NCBI RefSeq assembly: GCF_019175285.1
Contig: NC_056530.1
Span: 10,939,645 to 11,003,644 of the forward strand
Direction of reading: 5' to 3'
DNA from: Sceloporus undulatus
Lineage: Eukaryota; Chordata; Lepidosauria; Squamata; Phrynosomatidae
DNA length: 64,000 nt
The position numbers and the translations under genes are program-made. Shown here piece after piece: positions 44,361 to 53,872 of this stretch (the stretch's first letter is position 1; each line of letters begins with the position of its first letter). A model generated the notes under the pieces. It saw nothing but the letters and a program-made list of their open reading frames with translations. It did not search any database and was not told the DNA's origin.

Positions 44361-44632
44361 CAGTGCGCCTGCGTTATACGCGGGTGCGCTATACGCGGCT
44401 TTGAGTTTATGCACAAAGCTGTGTAGAACCACACGGGAGCATGTGGGGCGCAAGGGGTGGTGCGTGCCATTTGAATGAATGGGGCATGTTCCGCTTCGCC
44501 GCTGTGCCACCGCATGCTGAGGCCCATTCACTTGAATGGGGCTCGAGCATACATGATATTTGGCTTACCCGGGTGTGTGTGTGTGTCTGTGTGTCAGGAA
44601 TGGATTCCCCCACATAAGCCAAGGGCGCACTA
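44361..44632. mobile_element. Tigger/pogo-like MITE, TA target duplication
   Basis: Left end CAGTGCGCCTGCGTTATACG followed by CGGGTGCGCTATACGCGG; right end AAGCCAAGGGCGCACTA. TA lies outside both ends (44359-44360, 44633-44634). CpG-rich, with an internal (GT)n run at 44572-44605. Confidence 0.6.
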
Positions 44633-45051
44633 TATAAGGCAACTAGTTCCTTTGAAAAAGTTATATTTCAGTTTCAGCATTAGGCCCACTCACCTGGTTT
44701 GTCTAAGTGACTGACTGACCTCTGGTTCCTCCTCTCCTGAGACTGGCATCTGTGAGTTGGCACCTCAGCAGCAGAAAAAGAATATGTGGCAGTGTGGCCC
44801 AATGCTGCAGCTCAGGAGGGAGACTAGCTGCCCTGTGGCATTTCCTTTCCTTGAACTGTCTTCTTTCATGTCGGCCACCATAGGGACAATTATATAACTG
44901 GAGAAAATGGTGCCCAAGTTTGCTATTAGATTTTTTAAGCCTTCGGGCAAAAGCTGTCTGCTTGGCGTATTGCTAAGCCTTTGTTCAGTAGTAAGGAAAT
45001 TTCAGGGGTAGTAAATAGCACTTTTCATGCTCTTGAAACAGCAGCAGTAGA

Positions 45052-45052
<1 letters not shown>

Positions 45053-45093
<41 letters not shown>
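45053..45093. repeat. (AAT)n microsatellite
   Basis: About 13 AAT units, 17 bases from the next MITE. Confidence 0.95.
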
Positions 45094-45094
<1 letters not shown>

Positions 45095-45109
45095 GTTCAC
45101 ACTGTCATA

Positions 45110-45313
45110 GGGTGCATCTGCAGTGTAGAAATAATGCAGTTTGACACCACTTTATGCGTTTTAGTTTCATCTTTGTAATTTTGCAAGGTCTTTGGCTTTC
45201 TCTGCCAAAGAGTGCCGGTGCCTCACAAAACTGCAGATCCCAAGATTCTCTAAGATGCAGCCATGGCATTAAAGTGGTGTCAAACTGCATTATTTCTACA
45301 GTGTAGATGCACT
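45110..45313. mobile_element. Palindromic MITE, GATGCACCC family
   Basis: GGGTGCATCTGCAGTGTAGA at the left and TTTCTACAGTGTAGATGCAC at the right; AATGCAGTTTGACACCACTT pairs with AAGTGGTGTCAAACTGCATT, 20 of 20 bases. The best-matched arms in the window. Confidence 0.8.
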
Positions 45314-45339
45314 TATAATTAGTAGGATCCATTGTATTT

Positions 45340-45369
45340 TGTATATGTGTGTATGTATGCATGTCTGCA

Positions 45370-45408
<39 letters not shown>
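45340..45408. repeat. (GT)n-(GA)n compound microsatellite
   Basis: TATGTGTGTATGTATGCATG, then (TG)n and (GA)n. Confidence 0.9.
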
Positions 45409-45410
<2 letters not shown>

Positions 45411-45646
45411 GACGCCAAGGGAAAGACCAATTCACTTTGCGTCTTCGTATTTCATCACTTTAGGCCGCTGAATGTGTGAAAACGCTTCCTTTAAAAGGAC
45501 TGCATTTGAGAAGACATGAGGACCTCTCGCTTGCCTGTGGCTTTGCAAATGTACATTGTCACTACGCATGGAGTCTCTGTGTCACATATGGTGTCACATG
45601 GAGTGACTGTGCATGTGCGAGAATGAGAATGCTAATGAGAATTTTA

Positions 45647-45647
<1 letters not shown>

Positions 45648-45689
<42 letters not shown>
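45648..45689. repeat. (AAT)n microsatellite
   Basis: About 13 AAT units ending where the next MITE half begins. Confidence 0.95.
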
Positions 45690-45784
45690 TGCACTGCAAA
45701 ATTAATGCAGTTTTAGACTGCTTTCAGGGCCACGGCTCAATGCTATGGAATTCTGTGGACTGTAGTTTGTTGTGCCATCATCGG
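45690..45784. mobile_element. Half palindromic MITE
   Basis: TGCACTGCAAAATTAATGCA, GGCTCAATGCTATGGAATTC, GACTGTAGTTTGTTGTGCCA: one arm of the AATTAATG subfamily. Confidence 0.6.
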
Positions 45785-45903
45785 CCTTAACCCTAACACA
45801 CTAGGGAAGAAGGAACATGGTGTATGTATCTCTAGCTCTGCCATCTTATTTTTCCAAAGGCAAAGTCCCAAGCCATACAGTTCTACAGAGATTCAAGTTG
45901 ATA

Positions 45904-46060
45904 CAATCATAGAATTGTAGAGTTGGAAGAGACCACAAGGGCTATCCAGCCCAACCTCTGCCATGCAGGAACTCTCAATCAAGGCATCCCCGACAGATGG
46001 CCATCCAGCCTCTGCTTAAAGACCTCCAAGGAAGGAGACTCCAAGGGGAACAATATTAGC
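45904..46060 (-). mobile_element. CR1-like LINE 3' end
   Basis: CAATCATAGAATTGTAGAGT, GGGCTATCCAGCCCAACCTC, GACAGATGGCCATCCAGCCT and TCCAAGGAAGGAGACTCC are the reverse of a CR1 3' end. Same family as 59771 and 63172. Confidence 0.8.
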
Positions 46061-46478
46061 TTTCTCCTTCATATCCTTACAAGCCAGGCTTAGAGAATCT
46101 GACCATTGCAATCCCTCTGCTGTGCAATGCTTGGGATCTGCACTCTAGGTAGCTTCTCTAACAGAAAATGCTGGTGCGTATCACTGATGCAGCTTTTCCA
46201 CATAGATGAAAGGAGCAGGGAGATGGATGAGATTGTCATGATCCTGTAACCAGAGGAGAATAGCCCTTGCTGGCATTATGTCTCCTGCCTGTAAATATCA
46301 CTGCTGCTTTATTTTATTTTAAAAATCTAATATCCTGCTTTATAGCCCCAAGAGACTCTCAGCGCAGCTTCCAAAAGATTTGCACAATAAGTTTATATCT
46401 GGTATCAGGAACAGAAATAGTATAGTGTTTTCCCCCTAAACCTGTTGCTAGAGAGAGAGAAAGACAGAGATCATTTTA

Positions 46479-46802
46479 GGGTCCCATTCACACTACATAA
46501 TTATAGTGCTATAATAATAATAATAATAATAATAACAACAACAACAACAACAACAACAATAATATATAATGCCTTTCCAAAGGATCAAGGCACTTTACAA
46601 AATTACATCAAAATTGACATAAAATACATGAACAATTTACATAAGGTTCCATCCTATGGAATGCTGGGATTTGTAGCTTGGCGAAACGCCGGAGTGCTCT
46701 GGCTGAGAAGTCTAGACTGCAGATCCCAGAATCTCATAGGATGGAATCATGGCAGTTAAAGTGAAATCACAGCATTATAATTCTGAAGTGTGAACGAACC
46801 CT
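46479..46802. mobile_element. Palindromic MITE, AGGGTTCNTTCACAC subfamily, with microsatellite inside
   Basis: Left AGGGTCCCATTCACACTACA, ATTATAGTGCT; inverted right AGGGTTCGTTCACACTTCAG, ATTATAATGCT. Left arm split by (AAT)n(AAC)n (46512-46563) and about 60 further foreign bases. Inner arms CCATCCTATGGAATGCTGGG and CCCAGAATCTCATAGGATGG pair. Confidence 0.7.
46512..46563. repeat. (AAT)n(AAC)n microsatellite
   Basis: AAT units then AAC units, inside the MITE. Confidence 0.95.
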
Positions 46803-47025
46803 AGCTGCAAGTACTAGGGGTTCAGTATAGGAAACATGTGTTGCATCGGTGCGCTGTGAGAGCTGGAGAGAAGAATTGTCGTGAAGGGGAAGTTAAAACA
46901 AAGTGCAACATGAATCTGGGACTTTGTCTCTGTAATTTGGAACAAATGCAAATGAATGTATATAAAATTTGTGAAATTTCCCACTGACTGACATATTTTT
47001 AGAGTAGGTTGGTTTTGAGAGACAA

Positions 47026-47039
47026 ATAATTAATTAATT

Positions 47040-47082
<43 letters not shown>

Positions 47083-47118
47083 TTCCACATTCAACACATT
47101 CATTCATTCATTCATTCA
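47026..47118. repeat. (AATT)n/(AAT)n and (ATTC)n microsatellites
   Basis: TAATTAATTAATT and AAT units to 47082, then five or so ATTC units at 47097-47118. Confidence 0.9.
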
Positions 47119-47149
47119 GTATTTATATTTTGCCCTGTGATAAAACATC

Positions 47150-47372
47150 TCTGAGTATCATACAGTTAGGACAATTTAAACAATTTGAATTTAAAATCTT
47201 AATCTAGTAAAGGATCACTGAAGAACATTTTGAACAGATTCAACATTGTTGGGGATATATGTTGTTTATAATTGTTTTTTGTTGTAACTTTTTCTTGTTG
47301 GAAACTGCTATGATCTACACAGGAATAGCGGTATATAAATAAAATTGTTATTATTTATTTATTTATTATATG
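47150..47372 (+). mobile_element. LINE 3' tail (L2/CR1-clade, tentative)
   Basis: TTGGAAACTGCTATGATCTA, GGAATAGCGGTATATAAATA and an ATTATTTATTTATT tail fit the same 3' tail pattern as 43580. Confidence 0.5.
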
Positions 47373-47888
47373 ACCATTTCTTTTGAAACAATTTCTTTAT
47401 TTAATCTGATGCATAAAATCAAAACATACCCATTACATTTAAAGCTTGAACACTCAAAAACGACACATTTAAACAGATCTTCCTTACTTTACAAGTTTTG
47501 CTGATATATTATAATATAAGTTTTTCTCCCTATAGAATATCAAACAGAAAATAAAATTCTACAACATTTTAAACAGAACAAAAATAATATCATATTTGCA
47601 ATTTGGTGTTTTTCACTCCTGTACATCTATACACTTTGTGACTTTTTATTAATCCAGATCAATTCCCCAGTTTTGTCCCCATTTGTTTTCCAAGTAATCA
47701 ATCAAAGGATTCCAGTCATTTCTTAATTTGTCAATAAGTTTATTTTGCAAAATGTGTGTTAATTTATCTGTTTCCATAAAGTCATTCAATTTATAGAGCC
47801 AATCTTTTACATCTGTAGATAGTTTTTTTCTTTCCACTTGGATGCGTACAACAATCTAGCAGCTGTTGACATATAAAACATCAATCTT
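47373..47888 (-). mobile_element. L1 LINE, 5'-truncated 3' end
   Basis: On the minus strand, STAARLLYASKWK then KLSTDVKDWLYKLNDFMETD and DKLTHILQNKL match the C-terminal end of L1 ORF2 (AAR-YA-WK, W--K, A/MDKLT). One frame change separates the first block from the second, near a run of seven A (47823-47829). The frame ends at 47649, followed by about 270 bases of 3' UTR and AATAAAG near 47390. A dead 5'-truncated insertion. Confidence 0.8.
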
Positions 47889-48074
47889 CTATGCTTTATT
47901 TATTTAATTGCCAACAACATGACAATGTCAAACAAGCTGAAACAAATCCAAGCCACGTGTATTAGGTATGAATCAGATACAATGATCCAAAGCCTTTATA
48001 AAAAGCCATGGATGGTATCCTACCTTGGAAATACAGATTTGTAACCTAGAGTCAGTTTCCACGAAAAATACAAA

Positions 48075-48552
48075 TTGTTAGTTATTACCTTTAAAGGCTT
48101 ACATAGTTTGGGTCGAGGTTATCTATGGGATCACCTCCTTTTATATAATCCATCCAATACATTCAAGTCCTCTGGGGGACATTAACTTCAACTAGTCAGG
48201 ACTAGACTGGCAACTGGCACCCAGAGGACCTTTGTATCACTTGCTCCTAGACCTATCAGGGAGAAATTTGACAGCTTAATGTGCGATTTGAATTTAAAAC
48301 AGTATTCAAGACCTATCTCTTCTGGCAAGCCTGGCCAGTCAGTTTTAAACTATGAATTTTTAAACTGGTATACTTTTGACTTTATGTCTGGATGATTTTA
48401 CTGTGCAATGGTAAGCTTAACCCTATGTTTATGTTTCTAAACCTATGTGCTGAAACAGTTTCATCTGTTTAGTTATATATGGTATTTTAATCTATGTTTT
48501 ATCTTGTCTGGAGCCTTGGATAGGATAGGAGAGATAGGTAAGGAATAAAATT
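48075..48552 (+). mobile_element. L2/CR1-clade LINE 3' end
   Basis: ACCTTTAAAGGCTTACATAG, TTTGGGTCGAGGTTATCTAT, GGATCACCTCC, then CAAGACCTATCTCTTCTGGC and an AT-rich 3' UTR ending GGATAGGATAGGAGAGATAG. The order fits the C-terminal ORF2/3' UTR of L2-like LINEs, worn. Confidence 0.5.
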
Positions 48553-48690
48553 TTAAGTCAAAGGCTTTCATGGTCAGCATCCATAGTTTTTTGTGGGTAT
48601 TTTTTTGGCTATGTGACCTTGTTCTAGAAGAGATTATTCCTGACGTTTCACCAGCATCTGTGGCTGGCATCTTCAGAGAATCCATAACTG
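48552..48690 (-). mobile_element. Penelope-like repeat, single half
   Basis: Plus strand: GTCAAAGGCTTTCATGGTCA, TTTTGTGGGTATTTTTTTGG, TTCTAGAAGAGATTATTCCT, GACGTTTCACCAGCATCTGT, GGCTGGCATCTTCAGAGAAT. Same family as the dyads at 8231 and 50843, here without the mirror half. Confidence 0.6.
48636..48683 (-). ncRNA. Hammerhead-ribozyme-like core, best preserved copy
   Basis: Minus strand: GGATTCT (stem I), CTGAAGA, one unpaired T, stem II GCCAGC/GCTGGT with loop CACAGAT, GAAA, stem III of two pairs (AC/GT), C at the cleavage position, then AGGAAT (stem I; T-A, C-G, T-G, T-A). CUGANGA, GAAA and GUC are all intact. Two-pair stem III suggests dimer folding, as in known minimal hammerheads. Confidence 0.45.
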
Positions 48691-49094
48691 CTCCATACTC
48701 TGCCATGTTCTGTATTCATGATCGTGGCACTATTGCCACACTTCCAGATATCTGCCACGCCCCACAATCTTCCTTAATAGCCGCCATCTGCTTTGAGCGA
48801 TTGAGCTCTCTTTTGCTGATGGTTGGGGCACAACCCACTCTTGCAAGCAATTGCTCTTGTAAGAATTTAAAACAGGACCCTTTCACATCTTCTCATCAGA
48901 GCAGAGATCACCGCTGGGAGCGCACTGAAAATGTCATCGTACTGCACCTTGATCATGAGCAAAACAGACCTCTATTGCTCAGTGAAATTGTAGGTTGTTG
49001 AGGTAGGTTTGGGTAGCTAAATAAAATATGAGATATAATAATGCATTATTAAGCATATATCTGGTGTAGGATCTTAGTATGTGTGTTTATTTGG
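48691..49094. other. Unassigned non-coding sequence
   Basis: Nothing recognised. Confidence 0.45.
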
Positions 49095-49350
49095 TGTTGG
49101 AATGAACCCAATATTGGAGTCCATTGGGCCCTCCAAGAAGAAGACATCCAACAGTTGGAGTTCCACAACAGAGAAGGTCCTATTGCATTTCCTTCCACAG
49201 TGTATTGCTCCCACTGGCGTGTCCCATAGGAGATCTTAATACCTGGGCAGAAGTACATAGATTCAAGGTTGGTATTATGTTACCAAGCTGTTTAGAGCAT
49301 CGCAAGCGCCTTGAATTAAGACTGGAAACACCATGGCAGCCGGTGCAATT
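49095..49350 (+). repeat. Dispersed LINE-like repeat (as at 20775)
   Basis: CCATTGGGCCCTCCAAGAAG, GTATTATGTTACCAAGCTGT, CGCAAGCGCCTTGAATTAAG, CTGGAAACACCATGGCAGCC. The last blocks align with the 20775 copy. Confidence 0.45.
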
Positions 49351-50126
49351 TCTTTTTGGAGGCAGACCATTTCTTCATGACCTGACAGATGAGGCCGAAA
49401 ATCTTTTGCTCCTCGGTTATGACCTTTTGCTTCTCTATCTCTTGGTTAAGCTCAGGGCATTATTACATGACTTCACCCATCTGCCCTGCTTGCCCAGAGA
49501 TATTACAGCTGTAAAATAGATTTTTTTCTTCTCTTTCCAGGTGGTTCCTGGGCTCAAATTGTGTATATTTCCTCCTTTTATTTGTTCCTTTCTCAGAAAC
49601 ATGATAGGAGTAAGTGGCAGAAGATAGAGCTGGGGAAAACATGTTTGTGAATTGTGCAGCAAGATGAGAATGGCAAGTTAAAAGTGTGAGTGATTTCCCT
49701 CTGCAGCCTTACATTGATAGATGGAAGATCATTCATATCACATAGCATAGGGCATCTACTTTCCTATCTCTCGCAGCCTCACAATATTAAAATCCTAGAA
49801 ATAGGTTTGTTGCTGTAGGGGAGACATCAGAGGGAGAAAGAGAGGCCAAAGCCAGTCATCTAGCCCTGTAGGAATTTTCTTTTGAAACCGCCTTGTCAGA
49901 ACGGTTGTGGTTCAAACTGAATTCATCCCACACACAACAGCCTTGGAAACAAGGCCTACCCTCCCATGCTTTGCAATGAAGGCTTCCCACCAAAATTGTC
50001 TCCTTAAAACAAATAAGTGTCAGACTTTGCAGTTCAGTGGGTGGCAGGCTGAGAAAGAGGAGGGGGATTACTTTTATGGTGGTTCATCCAGTCCTTGTTG
50101 TAATGCGCTGGTTTGCTTATGTGCAT
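49351..50126. other. Unassigned non-coding sequence
   Basis: Nothing recognised. Confidence 0.45.
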
Positions 50127-50362
50127 TGCTGTTGTTGTTGTTGTTATGTGCCTTCGAGTCATTTCTGACTTAGGGCAACACTAAGGTGAGTCTATCATGG
50201 GGCTTTGGGGGCAGGATTAGTTCAGATGAGGTTTGCCATTGCTTTGCCCTGAGAGTGAGAGATGTGACTCACTCAAGGTCACCCAATGGTTTCATAGCTG
50301 AGTGAGGAACTGAACCCTGGTCTTCAGAGTTGTAGTCCAATACTCAACCACTATGCCATACT
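50127..50362 (-). mobile_element. tRNA-derived SINE (Bov-B-like 3' end)
   Basis: (TTG)n tail, ATGTGCCTTCGAGTCATTTC, ACTCAAGGTCACCCAATGGT, GAACTGAACCCTGGTCTTC (B-box reversed), head near AACCACTATGCCATA. Confidence 0.85.
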
Positions 50363-50591
50363 TATGCATTTTATGGGAATGACTCCTGGCCTATTGGCAA
50401 CTGTTCAAGGTGCTCAACTCTCCATTACTCTGTGGCAGCAGATCCAAGTAAAGTTTTATAGGAGCAACTTCCAACACTTCCACTAACCTGGAAGTCGCTC
50501 CTGTAAAACTGAGCATGGATCCAATGCTCCCTATAATGGAGTTCCTGGGTTCTTGTGGGGAAGGGATGAGTGCTGGGTGTAGGGCATAGGA

Positions 50592-50789
50592 CAGTGATGG
50601 CAAACCTATGGCACGTGTGCCAGAGGTGGCACTCAGAGCCCTCTCTGTGGACACATGTGCCATCGTCCCAGCACAGAGTTTGCCAGAGTTTGTTACTAGA
50701 AAGCCAGAGGGACATGGCACTTTGCAATAAATAGGTGGGTTTTGGGTTGCAGTTTGGGCACTCAGCCTCGAAAAGGTTCACCATCACTG
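50592..50789. mobile_element. hAT non-autonomous element with perfect 8-base target duplication
   Basis: Left end CAGTGATGGCAAACCT, inverted right end CAGTGATGGTGAACCT. The element is bounded on both sides by GCATAGGA (50584-50591 and 50790-50797), the eight-base duplication made by hAT transposases. 198 bases, no coding. Other internal words: GTGCCAGAGGTGGCACTCAG. Confidence 0.9.
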
Positions 50790-50842
50790 GCATAGGAGAT
50801 CTGGGTTTATGAAAGTCACTGTGCTGTGAAAGTCACTGCATG

Positions 50843-51078
50843 ATGTCGAAGGCTTTCATGGACGGCATCCACAGTTTTTTGTGGGTTTTTCGGGCTATGT
50901 GGTCATGTTCTAGAAGAGTTTATTCCTGATGTTTCACCAGCATCTGTGACTGGCATCTTCAGAGAATGGCAGCCACAGATGCTGGTGAAACGTCAGGAAT
51001 AAATTATTCCAGAATATGGCCACATAGCCAGAAAAAACCCACAAAGAACTATGGATGCTGGCCATGAAAACTTTCAGC
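50843..51078. mobile_element. Penelope-like repeat, inverted dyad
   Basis: Left half: ATGTCGAAGGCTTTCATGGA, GGGTTTTTCGGGCTATGTGG, TTATTCCTGATGTTTCACCA, CTGGCATCTTCAGAGAATGG. Right half is the mirror: GGCAGCCACAGATGCTGGTG, AAACGTCAGGAATAAATTAT, ATGGCCACATAGCC, CTATGGATGCTGGCCATGAA. The most complete dyad. Confidence 0.65.
50921..50969 (-). ncRNA. Hammerhead-like core in left half of dyad
   Basis: Minus strand CTGAAGA, one unpaired T, GCCAG/CTGGT stem, GAAA, then CATC where the best copy has CGTC, then AGGAAT pairing with ATTCT. The right half of the dyad keeps GAAACGTC but lacks the CTGAAGA block. Confidence 0.35.
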
Positions 51079-52172
51079 TGCACATGTTCATTAATAAATT
51101 CACTGTACCACCTCATTCGTTGCGACTGCAAAAATATCCTCTGTGCATTTACCTTTGCTTGATGAAATGATCAGTAGGGACATTGTACAACTGATCATGT
51201 ATCTCCCATTTCTCCTGGGTCTCACTCTTTGGGAAAGACGGCATATAAATGAAATTAATAAATATCTGCCAATGTTGGTATGCAGCAAAGGGGTGACTTA
51301 GTGCAACTACCATGTAACTATGTGAACATAGATTTATTCCACACAAGAATTAAATAGGACCCAAGCCATGGTGAATAAAATGAACCAATTCCATCAACTG
51401 TGACCCTACTGCTTTGCAAATTCAGTGGCCTCCTCTGAATTTTAGTGGCAATGATGGTGACCTTCAGTTCTCATTCAATGCCTCCTCCGATGTGCATTAA
51501 TACATATAAATGCTTATCGAGTGCACATTATTCCAGAATAGTCTCTTCCTCTCACACAGGTCAAACCTGAAGGCAATCCCATTGTGAAGGTAATGCCTCT
51601 TTCCCCCCATTTGAACATCTTATTTTCGTCTACCTCTGGCATCTTTCTTCTCCTCCGGACGTCTCCGGTGTCTCTCGCATCCCTTAGAGGCTCTTGCAAA
51701 GCAGTCTGTCATTACTACCTGCTCACATTTGTTTTCCTTTCATTTTCTTTTACTGCCCTCCTGTCAAGTTGTGTTTGACTGAAAATAAAAACTGGGGTTA
51801 ATGTTATCTTGCATCTCAATGTCACTACTCAAGGTTTTTTACTACATCAATTAAATCTCCAATCTCAGCCTCGCTTTTCATTTTCTTGTCTGGTTTTTTT
51901 TTTTTACCCCAAAGCCAGAATCGTAACTCAGAGCTTTTAAGTCCCAGCCTACTCTTTTCTCTTTGTTTCCCTCGCTGTAAGACAATGCTCATTTTCCTCC
52001 ATTCTTCTTCTTCTTTTTAAAGGTACTATTGGTTGAGGTTAAACAGCAAATGAATATCATTCATAAGGGACTCTGAATCAAAATCGACTTAAAGAAGCGG
52101 TGGGACACATGGAAGCCATCAGACATCTTACTCAGTATTTAAAATCTTGTATGCCAAATTTATAACATCATA
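51079..52172. other. Unassigned non-coding sequence
   Basis: At 51230-51262, AAAGACGGCATATAAATGAA followed by ATTAATAAATA looks like a LINE tail. A T-run lies at 51890-51905. Confidence 0.4.
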
Positions 52173-52424
52173 TAGTCAGCTTTCTGTACCCATGGATTCT
52201 TTATCCATGGATTGAAGTGTCCACAGCTTGAAAATACATATATATTTAAATATAATTTCCAAAAAGCAAACCTTGACCTTGTGACACCATTGGATATATT
52301 TTATTTTATACAAGCAACGCCATTTTAGTACACCATTGTATTTAATGGGACTTGCGCATCCATGGATTTTGGAATCCAATGGGGATCCTGGAACCAAACC
52401 CCAGCAGATGCCAAGGGCCCACTG
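52173..52424. mobile_element. Tigger/pogo-like MITE, TA target duplication
   Basis: Left end TAGTCAGCTTTCTGTACCCA, inverted right end CAGTGGGCCCTTGGCATCTG; TA on both sides (52171-52172, 52425-52426). Internal CAAACCTTGACCTTGTGACA, TTTAATGGGACTTGCGCATC, CCTGGAACCAAACCCCAGC are the standard order I recall for this family. Confidence 0.75.
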
Positions 52425-53138
52425 TAACTTTTCAAATCCCCATTTCTGGTCCTCATAACAGTGCAACAATTGAGAACACTCCCTTAAAACCCAGAAAACA
52501 TCACCAACATGAGGATTTCCATGACTGCTAGGAAGCGGAGTGCTGAGTGAAGACATTTCCATCTCTCTCCCAGTAGTGAAATGCTTTCCAACAAGTAGAT
52601 GTGGCAGGAACCTGCAAAAACTCAGAAATCCTGAAGTTTCTGCCTGGCTTCCAAGGTAGTTTTTTGAGTGGTTACATCAGGAGAGGGAAAGTCATCATGA
52701 TGTACTGGTTTGAGTTCTGGACTCTGGGGAGCAGAGTCACTAATTTTGAATGCCATGAAAAGGCAGAAAACTGTTAGTTCTTTAATTTATCATGATTGTT
52801 TTATGACTATGGGTGCATTTGGTATTTTCCAACTCAGGTACAAAAATTAACTTGTTTTAGATGAGGGGGTGGTTTGCCGTCCTGTCTCAGATTGGAGAAG
52901 GTCTTGGGCAGTCTTGAACCTAACCAATGAACTATCCTTGGTCTGGGTCTCTCCATCTCTCTTTCTCTCCCTCTTTGTCTCACATGTTCATAGTCACTTC
53001 AAAAACTTCCATGAAAATGGACATATGGAAACCCACAGCCATGTGAGAAGTCCATGGATTTTGAAGGAAGCTTTTTCATATGTGTTAGCTCAGTGTGGTC
53101 CAGTGTTGATAGACAACGTGATTTGTCTATCAAAGCAA
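52425..53138. other. Unassigned non-coding sequence
   Basis: Nothing recognised. Confidence 0.45.
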
Positions 53139-53189
<51 letters not shown>

Positions 53190-53190
53190 T
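53139..53190. repeat. (TATC)n microsatellite
   Basis: About 12 pure TATC units. Confidence 0.95.
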
Positions 53191-53320
53191 GTCTAAATCC
53201 TATCGGCTAATTCGAACTGTGGTAGAGGCACTGAATCAATTAAATTCACATGTAGGTAACTCATCCCATAGATTAGAATAGATTTATTTTTGCCAGGACT
53301 AACAATAAACTTTGGGGCTA
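53191..53320. repeat. AACTAGAGTAGA-type repeat
   Basis: TGTCTAAATCCTATCGGCTA, GCACTGAATCAATTAAATTC, GCCAGGACTAACAATAAACT. 6605 family. Confidence 0.5.
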
Positions 53321-53512
53321 TAGATGCGCACCTGAAATTGGCATTAACTGGAAGAAGTGGTTCCTGCAAGTGCGTCCCCAAAATGCATTTTAGATTAGAA
53401 TAATTTTTTGCGGCGCTCTAGCTGTGACAATCCATTCACATATGGAAATCTTCACTGCAGACACAACCCTGCAACTAGAAACTAGTGAGATGGACCCAGG
53501 ACCTAGGACCAT

Positions 53513-53669
53513 TGGCACTACAGAATTATAGTGCTATTATCCCAGCAAGCTACATCCTTTGAAACCCTGGGACTGGTAGTCTGGGGAAGCACTGGAGGGT
53601 TCAATAAGAAGGAATCATGGCAGTTAAAATGGAATAGTAACACTATAACAATGTAGTGTGAATAGACCG
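53513..53669. mobile_element. Palindromic MITE, ATTATAGTGCT subfamily
   Basis: CTACAGAATTATAGTGCTAT at the left, TAACACTATAACAATGTAGT and GTGAATAGACC at the right. Same subfamily as 46479, here without a microsatellite. Confidence 0.65.
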
Positions 53670-53802
53670 ATTTCAGTGGAGTCTGCTCCTTTTTCAGCAA
53701 TCTACAGGTTGCTAAAGAGGGACCCAAGAAGATCAAAGATGTCTGAATACCGACTGATATATTTTCATCATTCCTCTCCATTAGTACATGGCTGGGGAAG
53801 CT

Positions 53803-53872
53803 TTGATATTGCTGGACTTCAATTCCCATCAGATCAATACACTGTGGACAATGTTTAGGGATGATGGGAATT
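53803..53872. repeat. Short palindromic repeat
   Basis: ATTGCTGGACTTCAATTCCC, ATCAGATC, then GATGATGGGAATTG. 3091 family. Confidence 0.55.

Noticed and set aside
46445-46759. 104-codon frame with isoleucine and threonine runs
   Set aside because: Translated (AAT)n(AAC)n inside a MITE.
47649-47837. Small host gene
   Set aside because: It is the worn C-terminal end of L1 ORF2, with the L1 3' UTR and poly(A) signal behind it.
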